Source: Nitriliruptoraceae bacterium (GTDB lineage Bacteria > Actinomycetota > Nitriliruptoria > Nitriliruptorales > Nitriliruptoraceae). From it: 6,086 nucleotides of DNA. Shown here piece by piece: positions 1 through 5,784 of the stretch. The stretch is from NCBI GenBank assembly GCA_007125475.1, contig SLDB01000134.1:1-6086 (forward strand), read 5' to 3'. Position 1 is the stretch's first letter; each line of letters begins with the position of its first letter. Below the pieces are notes generated by a model. That model did not search any database. It saw only the letters and a list, made by a program, of their open reading frames with translations, and was not told the origin of the DNA. The position numbers and the translations under genes are program-made.

Positions 1-96
1 CGTCTCACAGACCTCGGGCGGCGGGCCGGACCCGTGCGCGATCTTGCGGGTCCAGTCCCGCCCGCACTCCGCGCACGTGAGCAGCTCGATGGCCAT
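1..96 (-). CDS. Small putative zinc-ribbon protein, 5' part only (runs off the left edge)
   Basis: Only the first 32 codons are present. The frame starts at ATG (96-94) and is open to the window edge; an in-frame TGA lies two codons before the ATG, so this is the only possible start. All but one codon (TGT at C30) end in G or C, which is strong coding evidence in this genome. The peptide has C8-x2-C11-G followed by W15 and a further C30, the pattern of half a zinc ribbon or zinc knuckle whose fourth ligand would lie just beyond the edge. A G-rich GGTGG stretch sits 8 bases before the ATG as a possible ribosome-binding site. It begins 44 bases after the helicase stop on the same strand with no terminator-like hairpin between them, so it may be the last gene of the operon. 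The family is not recognised. It could be a nucleic-acid-binding accessory protein of the system or an unrelated downstream gene. Confidence 0.65.
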   Translation of the reverse strand, partial: MAIELLTCAECGRDWTRKIAHGSGPPPEVCET

Positions 97-140
97 GGCT
101 CACACCACCCTGCGGGGGCGACGGCGGGCGTGGCACATCA

Positions 141-1811
141 TCACAGCCCTCCGGGGTCGGGGTAGTCCAGCACGGCCTCGTCGTTGGCGGTCTCGAGCGA
201 CGCGGCGTCAGCGATCCATTCCTCCATCAGGCTCTGCGCCTCCGCGTCGGAGAACGTGATCTCCGAGGGCCACGGCACCGCCACGGTCTCCTGCTCGCCG
301 GAGAGGTCCTGCTTGAGCTGCATGACTGCGGCGATGCGGCGGATGTCGGACACGAAGTCGAGCACGACCACGCGGTCCTTGCCGGCGCGCACCCGCAGCC
401 CGCGTCCGAGCTGCTGGATGAAGATGCGTCTCGAGTGGGTCACGCGCATGAACGCGATGATGTTGACGTCGGGCACGTCGATGCCCTCGTTGAGTACGTC
501 CACGGCGCACAGGATGGGCACGTCCCCACGGCGGAACTTCGCGAGGATCACGTCGCGGTCGCGGCGGCGCATGCCGGAGTGCAGCGCCTCGGTGGTGCGC
601 CACTCCGGCAGCGCCTGACGCAGAAGGTCGCGGATGTGCCCGGCGTGCGCCACGGTCTCGCAGAAGATGATGGCGCGCCCGCCCTTGGTGCGGTGCCACG
701 CGTGCAGCAACCGGTCGATCACGGCGGCGTCGCGGGCCGGCACGAACAGCTTGCGGTTAAGTTCCTTGAGGCTGTAGCCGTATTTCGACGCCTCCTCGAC
801 CACGTGCCAGTCGAGGTTGTCGAGGAACAGCCGGTAGTCCACCTGCGCGAGGTAGCCCTTGCGCATCCCGTCGGCGATCCCGACCTTGTACACCGTGCGG
901 CCGAACCGGTTTTCGATGTCGTACTTGTCGCCGCGCCACGGCGTCGCGGTCACCCCGAACTGACGGGCGTCGTCGAGCTCGTCGAGCAGCTCGGCGAACC
1001 GGCCGTCCTCGGCCACGTGGTGGGTCTCGTCGACCATCACCAGGCCCGGCCGGTAGCCGTGCCGCACGGCACCCAGGGCCGACTCGACCGTGGCGCACAC
1101 CACCCCGTCGAAGTTCGACGGCCTGACGTCGCCCGTAAGCAGGTGTGTGGGCGTCTGCTTGGTCAGGTGGCCCCACAGTGCCTTCTCGAGCTGGGCCACC
1201 AGATCCTTCATGTGGGCGACCACGAGTACCTGCCCGTCGGGGTTGCGCTCGAGGTGCTCGCCGATCACGGTGCCGCCCACCACGGTCTTGCCCAGCCCCG
1301 TGGCCAGCACCAGCAGCGCTCGCCCGTCGGCGTCGAGCTTGGCGGTGACCGCGTCCGCGGCCTCGCGCTGGTAGGGCCGCAGGTCGAACCCTGCCGGGGT
1401 GCGGTCGCGGAGCTCGCCCACGAGCGCGGCCAGCAGGTCCGCGTCGACCACCTTGATGCCGACACCGATGCGGTTGAGCTGCGCGAGACGGCGGCGCGCG
1501 GACCCGTCGAGGTAGGCGTTGGTGACGAGCATCGCGTGCTCGCAGCCGTACACGCGCTTGGCGAGGTCCACCTGGTCCACAGCCTCCGCGTCGATCGTGC
1601 CGTCGGGTCCGGCCTTGCGCCACTTGCACTGGATGGCCCATCGCTCGCGGCCCTTGAGCCCGAGGATGTCGCCTCCCATGTCGCCCGACCCGTCGATGTT
1701 GCGCACGTCGTCGAACCCGAGGTGGGCCAGCGCACGCTCGACCTGGGTCACGAACCGGTGTGGTCCGCCGCGCATCAGCGCCGACGGGGTGAGGAACGCC
1801 GCAGCGTTCAC
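141..1811 (-). CDS. Mrr-type endonuclease domain fused to a DEAD/DEAH-like superfamily 2 helicase (556 aa)
   Basis: Probable effector: an ATP-driven DNA translocase with its own nuclease domain. Residues about 18-130 match the Mrr/restriction-endonuclease fold: E25 in the first helix, the GSGDMGGD stretch ending at D48, then Q61-C62-K63, giving the D...QxK active site, followed by a conserved-looking AxxQV segment (A77-V81) and an LVTN strand (95-98). Residues about 142-500 form the SF2 motor: Q-motif-like RPYQ (145-148), Walker A ATGLGKT (170-176), motif II DETH (261-264), motif III TATP (288-291), motif V around NEGIDVP (441-447) and motif VI QLGRGLR (467-473). All catalytic residues are intact. 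The last 55 residues are a short tail without a recognised domain. The GTG start overlaps the ATPase stop (GTGA) and has GGAAG 7 bases upstream; M13 is a less likely start. It is cytoplasmic, with no membrane segment. A role in restriction is inferred from domains and context; a type IV enzyme that cuts modified DNA is an alternative. Confidence 0.93.
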   Translation of the reverse strand: MNAAAFLTPSALMRGGPHRFVTQVERALAHLGFDDVRNIDGSGDMGGDILGLKGRERWAIQCKWRKAGPDGTIDAEAVDQVDLAKRVYGCEHAMLVTNAYLDGSARRRLAQLNRIGVGIKVVDADLLAALVGELRDRTPAGFDLRPYQREAADAVTAKLDADGRALLVLATGLGKTVVGGTVIGEHLERNPDGQVLVVAHMKDLVAQLEKALWGHLTKQTPTHLLTGDVRPSNFDGVVCATVESALGAVRHGYRPGLVMVDETHHVAEDGRFAELLDELDDARQFGVTATPWRGDKYDIENRFGRTVYKVGIADGMRKGYLAQVDYRLFLDNLDWHVVEEASKYGYSLKELNRKLFVPARDAAVIDRLLHAWHRTKGGRAIIFCETVAHAGHIRDLLRQALPEWRTTEALHSGMRRRDRDVILAKFRRGDVPILCAVDVLNEGIDVPDVNIIAFMRVTHSRRIFIQQLGRGLRVRAGKDRVVVLDFVSDIRRIAAVMQLKQDLSGEQETVAVPWPSEITFSDAEAQSLMEEWIADAASLETANDEAVLDYPDPGGL

Positions 1812-4246
1812 GGGCCGGCTTCCGCGTTCGCGGGCTCGTCCGCGACCTTGTCGCCGATGAGCTGGACCGACAGTGCGGCACGTCGCAGCTCCTCGCCGCG
1901 CAGCTGCACCGGCCGGTCCGCGAGGATCCCCAGGTCGTACAGGAAGCCCACGATGCGCGCCACCGAGATGCGACGCGCCTGGCCCGTGACCTGCTGGTAC
2001 ATGGACGTGAATACGTGCCCGTCGAGGAACCGTTCGGGCATGGCCTCGACCGCGCGCGGCAGCACCAGCGCGGGCACGTACATCGCGACCGACCCGTCCT
2101 CTGCGGCCGCGGCGACGGTCTTGCCGTCGTTGGCTGCGGCGGTCTCGGTGTGCTCGCGCTCCGCGTCGGTGAGCAGCCCCACGAACCTGCCAGTGGCGTT
2201 CTCGTCGGCCGTCAGGACCTCCACGACTCGTTCGCGCACGGCGCGCAGCACGCTGTCGGCGTCCGCGGACACGTTGTCGCCCAGCCGTCGGTCGGAGAGC
2301 TTCTCCTCCTTGATCCGGGAGATGATCTGCCCCAGGGTCATTTCGCTGCTGAACCTGGCCCGGAAGATGTCGGCGACCTCGGCCAGCACCATGTCAACGA
2401 CCTGGGTGTCGTACGCGGTGAACAGCGGGTGGTTGGCGTCGACGAACACGTTGAGGGTGTTGAGCTTGCCGAGGTAGGCCAGCACCGGTACCCGCTGGTT
2501 GTCGTCGTTGAGGACCTCCTCGCCGTCGACCATGAACGTCACCAGGTCGACCGCGCCCAGCACCCCAGGCAGCGTCACGGTGAACTCGAGCTCGGGCAGC
2601 GGCAGGTACTGCTCTTGGTAGCGCTCCACACGCTCCAGGAACGTCTCGGCGGTGTCGTCGGGTTCGTCGTCCTCCCCGTCGTCATCGTCGGCGGCCGAGT
2701 CGTCGTCCTGTCCCCCGGTCTCGGACCGACCGTCGGTGTCAGACGGGTCCCCGAAGGCGTCGCCGCCGAAGATGTCGATGAGCGCGTCGCGCTTCTCGTC
2801 GTCGTCCTCGTCCACGAGGTCGTCGTAGCCGCCGACGTCGCCGGCCTTGTGGCGCTCGTACGCCTCGACCGAGGCCCACCAGATCGAGTCGTCCTGGTAG
2901 GCGGGGTCGCCCGCGTGGAACCGCTTGCCCCACTCGAGCGCCTTGTCGAACAGTGCGGGCCCGCCCGGCGCGGCCGGCATGAGGTAGCGCGTGCCAGGCC
3001 GGTTGGCGTTGAACGCCTTGTAGAGCCGCGCGAGCGGACCGTCGGCGAACCGGTCGTAGCCCCGCTCGAGCCGGTACTTCGGCCGCATCGGGCCGCCGTC
3101 GCCGCGCAGCAGCTTGCGCACCGCCTGCCACTCGGGGCTGTCAGTGCGGAACGTCTCCTTGCGGTACTCCACGGGTACGTGGTCGCAGTGGACCTCGCCG
3201 ATCAGCCGCCCTTCGTTCGCGGGCGGCTCGATCGGGTACTCGATCTCCTCGGTGTTCGAGATGTCGTTGGGGTCCACCCACCGGAACAGCGACTTGTCGC
3301 GGATCATGATCTTGCGGCCGTTGCGCACGAAGTCGATGCCGTAGTCGTTGCCGTGCAGATAGCGCTGCACCCCGACCCACCCGTGGATGCGCCGCTCGCG
3401 GGTCACCAGGTCGTGCGACCCGCAGAACTCGCACTCGACCACGTTGGGCATCTCTTGCCACCGGCGGCACGACCGGCACGCCGACCGCTCCGGCAGCGTC
3501 TCGTCGAACCGGATGACCGCAGGCACCCGCTCTGCGTTCGCGCCCGACCCGTAGGTGACCTCGCGCGACTCGTCCCACACGCAGTACCCGCGCGGCTCCA
3601 CCGCCAGGTTGTTCACCCGCAGCTGGATGCGCTGGTGGCTCAGCAGCAGCGGCGCGTACACGTCACCCAGCTGTTCCGCCAGCCGGGGCGCGTTGCGGCT
3701 CAGCTCCTCCCAGTGGCCCGGCCGCAACCGCGAGACCTCCACGCGGGTGCCGTGCACCGACGGGTCGTCCTTGGGCTCGCTGATCAGCGGCACCTCGTAC
3801 GAGTTGTGCTCGCTGAGGGACCGCAGGTCGATCTCGACCCCGTACCAGTTGTCGTCGCCCGCCATCGTGGTCAGCACGCGGGTCCGCTGCCCCAGCCGCG
3901 CCGTGGCGATGTTGAACCCCATGCCGAACAGCCCGAGGTTCTCGAACGGGTCGTTGCCCGTCCACCCGGCGCGCACCGCGTCGTTGAGCTGCTGCAGGGC
4001 CATGCCCGGCCCGGTGTCGATCACGGTGATCGACGGGTCCGGGTCGCTGCGGCGCGGCAGGTGGATCGTCGCGCGCAACGGCCCAGGATGCTCCGGGTCG
4101 TCCTCGAGCGCGTCGAGGAACGCGTCGATCGAGTTGTCCAGCAGCTCGGCGGCGCACCGCCACGGCGGGAACTCGATCTCGCCGAGCATCTCGAGCACCC
4201 GCGGCGACGGCGTGATGTCGAGCGTCGTTGATGCGTGCTGGTTCAT
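1808..4246 (-). CDS. MORC/MutL-like GHKL ATPase with zinc ribbon and acidic linker (812 aa)
   Basis: Probable ATP-gated clamp or sensor of the system. The N-terminal Bergerat fold is complete: N-box ELLDNSIDA (34-42; E34 the likely general base, N38 binding Mg), G1 motif DTGPGM (77-82), G2 lid GLFGMGF (105-111) and HGT (165-167). An S5-type second half follows, with VRNGRKI (307-313) and YRK (361-363), K363 being a candidate phosphate-contacting lysine. Inserted between these is C257-x2-C260-x11-C272-x2-C275, a textbook zinc ribbon. Residues about 478-533 are a mostly Asp/Glu low-complexity linker, and 535-812 is a mixed alpha/beta region I cannot assign. No HATPase kinase partner domains (HisKA, receiver) are present, so a sensor kinase is unlikely. 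Hsp90 is excluded by the short length and zinc insert. Bacterial MORC-like ATPases are known mainly from restriction-modification neighbourhoods, which fits here. The ATG overlaps the methyltransferase stop and the TGA overlaps the helicase GTG. Confidence 0.9.
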   Translation of the reverse strand: MNQHASTTLDITPSPRVLEMLGEIEFPPWRCAAELLDNSIDAFLDALEDDPEHPGPLRATIHLPRRSDPDPSITVIDTGPGMALQQLNDAVRAGWTGNDPFENLGLFGMGFNIATARLGQRTRVLTTMAGDDNWYGVEIDLRSLSEHNSYEVPLISEPKDDPSVHGTRVEVSRLRPGHWEELSRNAPRLAEQLGDVYAPLLLSHQRIQLRVNNLAVEPRGYCVWDESREVTYGSGANAERVPAVIRFDETLPERSACRSCRRWQEMPNVVECEFCGSHDLVTRERRIHGWVGVQRYLHGNDYGIDFVRNGRKIMIRDKSLFRWVDPNDISNTEEIEYPIEPPANEGRLIGEVHCDHVPVEYRKETFRTDSPEWQAVRKLLRGDGGPMRPKYRLERGYDRFADGPLARLYKAFNANRPGTRYLMPAAPGGPALFDKALEWGKRFHAGDPAYQDDSIWWASVEAYERHKAGDVGGYDDLVDEDDDEKRDALIDIFGGDAFGDPSDTDGRSETGGQDDDSAADDDDGEDDEPDDTAETFLERVERYQEQYLPLPELEFTVTLPGVLGAVDLVTFMVDGEEVLNDDNQRVPVLAYLGKLNTLNVFVDANHPLFTAYDTQVVDMVLAEVADIFRARFSSEMTLGQIISRIKEEKLSDRRLGDNVSADADSVLRAVRERVVEVLTADENATGRFVGLLTDAEREHTETAAANDGKTVAAAAEDGSVAMYVPALVLPRAVEAMPERFLDGHVFTSMYQQVTGQARRISVARIVGFLYDLGILADRPVQLRGEELRRAALSVQLIGDKVADEPANAEAGP
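1819..1823 (-). promoter_or_regulatory. Ribosome-binding site deciding the GTG start of the nuclease-helicase
   Basis: On the minus strand GGAAG lies 7 bases before the GTG at 1811, inside the last codons of the ATPase gene. Together with the 4-base GTGA overlap it favours GTG 1811 over the in-frame ATG at 1775 and points to re-initiation by ribosomes finishing the ATPase. Confidence 0.5.
2648..2815 (-). other. Low-complexity acidic linker of the ATPase
   Basis: This is the part of the ATPase gene coding for residues about 478-533. Asp and Glu dominate, with runs such as DEDDDE and DDDDGEDDEPDD, and the DNA is rich in GAC/GAG codons. It is expected to be disordered and separates the ATPase/S5 half from the C-terminal domain. 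Its GAC repetition makes it a likely place for in-frame length variation between strains. Confidence 0.7.
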
Positions 4247-5445
4247 CGGGGGCCCCCGGTCGTCTCGTGTGCCTGGTGCAGGGTGGCGCGAACCGCCGAC
4301 GCCAGGGTCTCGGCGACCACGACGGGCACGGCGTTGCCCAACTGCCGCAGTGCGCGGCTGCGGGACCCCGCGAGCCTCCAGTCGTCAGGGAACGTTTGGA
4401 GCCTCGCGGTCTCGCGCACGGTCAGCCGCCGCGCCCGCCCGTTGTCGAGCCGCACGATGCCCTCGCCGCCCGGCAGGCCGTGCGCGCCGGCTTTCACGGT
4501 CTTCGCGGGCCAGTCCAGCACGTTGCCGGTGTGCCCGTGGTAGGTCGTGGCCTTCGTGGGCACGAGCTCGTGCCCGTCGACGGCACCGGCCGCCGCCGAC
4601 CGCAGGTCAGGCAGCCCGTCAAGCGCGTCCCGCAGCGTGCGCCACCGCTTGCCGTCGGGACGCTCGCCCGCAGCGATCTCGTCGCGCAGCGCCTGCGAAC
4701 CCTTGCGTCGACCGGTCGGCGGCCGACGTCGCCGAAGCCCGTGCGCCTCCCAGTACGGCCCGTGGATCTGGTCCCAAAGGAGCACGTCACGACTGTGCGT
4801 GGGCTCGGGCCACGCCCACACGCCGTCGTCCACGACGTCCGCGCGGAACGCCACCACGAACAGCCGCTGGCGCGACTGCGGCACACCGAAGTCCGCCGCG
4901 TCGACCACCTGCGGGCCATACACGCGGTAGGTGCCCTCCCCGCCCCGGATCGCGCGGCGCACACGCGAACGGTGGCGCTCCCACGACTCGCCGGGGCTCG
5001 CCTTGACGTGCGGCACACGCAACCACTCGAGCACGTACGCCAGATAGCCGGCGAACGCGGGCCGCCCCAGCCCCCGCACGTTCTCTACGAGCACGGCCTG
5101 GGGGCGAACCTCCCGCACGGCACGCACGAGCTCCGGGAACAGGTTGCGGTGGTCGTTGTCGCCCAGAGCGAGCCCGCCCACGGAGAACGGCTGACATGGC
5201 GCCCCGCCGGATAGCAGCTCGACCTTCCCCCCGAACGGCGTCCAGGTGATGTCGCGAGAGTCCGCCTCCATCACCGGCCAGCCCCCGTTGTCCCGCAGGG
5301 TCTGGCACGCGAATGGGTCGATCTCGTTGAGCGCAACGTGCTCGAACCCAGCACGTGCCACGCCGAGCGCCATGCCGCCCGCCCCCGCGAACAATTCGAT
5401 GCTGGTGTCCACCTGCCGCCCCGTCTCGAGAACCTCGACCGGCAC
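4243..5445 (-). CDS. DNA (cytosine-5-)-methyltransferase (400 aa)
   Basis: Transfers a methyl group from S-adenosylmethionine to C5 of cytosine in a specific DNA site, probably marking host DNA as self. The canonical motifs are present in order: motif I ELFAGAGG (17-24), acidic motif II NEID (40-43), motif IV GGAPCQPFS (80-88) with catalytic C84, motif VI ENV (121-123), motif VIII QSRQR (190-194), motif IX RETARLQTFP (344-353) and motif X QLGNAVP (368-374). The target-recognition region is about 200-335, with a basic stretch (RRRRPPTGRRKG, 238-249); the recognised sequence cannot be read from it. Length is ordinary for the family. The start is uncertain: GTG at 5445 is the longest option (in-frame TGA at 5472-5470) but has no spaced Shine-Dalgarno. 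GTG at 5412 (residue 12) has GGGG upstream and would put motif I close to the N-terminus, as is usual. First gene of the operon. No Vsr repair gene or controller protein gene is seen beside it. Confidence 0.95.
   Translation of the reverse strand: MPVEVLETGRQVDTSIELFAGAGGMALGVARAGFEHVALNEIDPFACQTLRDNGGWPVMEADSRDITWTPFGGKVELLSGGAPCQPFSVGGLALGDNDHRNLFPELVRAVREVRPQAVLVENVRGLGRPAFAGYLAYVLEWLRVPHVKASPGESWERHRSRVRRAIRGGEGTYRVYGPQVVDAADFGVPQSRQRLFVVAFRADVVDDGVWAWPEPTHSRDVLLWDQIHGPYWEAHGLRRRRPPTGRRKGSQALRDEIAAGERPDGKRWRTLRDALDGLPDLRSAAAGAVDGHELVPTKATTYHGHTGNVLDWPAKTVKAGAHGLPGGEGIVRLDNGRARRLTVRETARLQTFPDDWRLAGSRSRALRQLGNAVPVVVAETLASAVRATLHQAHETTGGPR
4247..4258. repeat. 12-base perfect GC palindrome just before the ATPase start
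   Basis: CGGGGGCCCCCG directly abuts the ATG of the ATPase and encodes the C-terminal end of the methyltransferase. On the minus strand its GGGGG half is the only Shine-Dalgarno-like sequence, 6 bases before the ATG. It is self-complementary, so it could pair with the CCCCC half or between mRNA copies. The effect is unknown; it may simply reflect the Gly-Gly-Pro-Arg codons. Confidence 0.4.
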
Positions 5446-5469
5446 CCTAAACGCTGCGTGCGACGCGAC

Positions 5470-5658
5470 TCACGAATCGCCACGGTACCCGCGATGCTCG
5501 GATGCGTAGCGGCACTCTGCTCCCGGCGGGGGACGTGTTCGTGTGGCACAACGTGAGCGGCCCGCAGCGGGATGCACCGCGCCCGACTTGGCCGTGCCGG
5601 CCTTGGCGCTCGCCCCCGGCATCGTCCGTCCCCGGGCGGTGATGGTTCCCACCCCCAT
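5470..5658 (-). CDS. Possible short ORF between the SOS-like box and the methyltransferase (doubtful)
   Basis: A 62-codon frame starts at ATG 5658 with GAGG 8 bases upstream (5670-5667), 37 bases after the SOS-like box, and ends at the TGA 25 bases before the methyltransferase GTG. Its first 34 or so codons end mostly in G or C, but the bias is lost after about 5556, where another frame (ending at the TAG 5449-5447) takes it over. That could mean a frameshifted remnant or chance. The product is rich in Gly, Ala, Arg and Pro and resembles no family I know. It has no visible helix-turn-helix, so it is not an obvious controller protein. Confidence 0.2.
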   Translation of the reverse strand: MGVGTITARGRTMPGASAKAGTAKSGAVHPAAGRSRCATRTRPPPGAECRYASEHRGYRGDS

Positions 5659-5695
5659 GATGTCGACCTCGGCTTCTTCGCGCGATCGCCTCCAT

Positions 5696-5709
5696 CGAAC
5701 AACCGTTCC
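5696..5709. promoter_or_regulatory. LexA/SOS-box-like operator
   Basis: CGAACAACCGTTCC is a near-perfect dyad (GAAC-N4-GTTC). It fits the Gram-positive LexA box CGAACRNRYGTTYC at 13 of 14 positions, and the actinobacterial form TCGAAC-N4-GTTCGA except for the last two bases, since the preceding base is T. A third GAAC half-site occurs at 5721-5724. The box is about 250 bases upstream of the methyltransferase start and 37 bases upstream of a short possible ORF (ATG at 5658). It lies downstream of the candidate leftward promoter at 5756-5784, where bound LexA could block elongation. That LexA binds here, and which gene it would control, are inferences. Confidence 0.5.
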
Positions 5710-5755
5710 CGGATCCTCCCGAACGCCTCCGGCCAGCCCCGAGGGCGACTCGTGA

Positions 5756-5784
5756 ACTATGGGCGCAGGACCGGATCGCCGCAA
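5756..5784 (-). promoter_or_regulatory. Weak candidate sigma-70-type promoter reading towards the operon
   Basis: On the minus strand, TTGCGG (5784-5779) and CATAGT (5761-5756) are separated by exactly 17 bases. The -35 matches the first three consensus bases and the -10 matches four of six. Transcription would start near 5749, pass through the SOS-like box and leave a leader of about 300 bases before the methyltransferase. High-GC Gram-positive promoters are poorly conserved, so this is a guess supported only by spacing and position. Confidence 0.22.

Noticed and set aside
435..2477. 680-codon plus-strand open frame across the helicase and the end of the ATPase gene
   Set aside because: It is antisense to two genes with complete catalytic motifs, spans their junction, and has a Val/His/Arg-rich composition typical of the reverse complement of GC-rich genes.
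2015..4231. 738-codon plus-strand open frame opposite the ATPase
   Set aside because: Same antisense artefact: wobble positions shared with the real gene, no recognisable motif, low-complexity Val/Arg/His composition.
1808..4246. Sensor histidine kinase or Hsp90 reading of the ATPase
   Set aside because: No HisKA, membrane or receiver partner; the MORC-like NGRKI motif, zinc ribbon and restriction-type neighbours fit a MutL/MORC-like protein better.
3555..5006. 483-codon plus-strand open frame opposite the ATPase/methyltransferase junction
   Set aside because: Antisense to well-supported genes, Ser/Arg/Pro/Ala-rich, no domain motifs.
141..5445. DISARM, BREX or a classical type I system
   Set aside because: A C5 methyltransferase and a helicase are present, but the DISARM DUF1998 and PLD genes, BREX PglZ/BrxC, and HsdS/HsdM are absent; the GHKL ATPase is not part of those systems.
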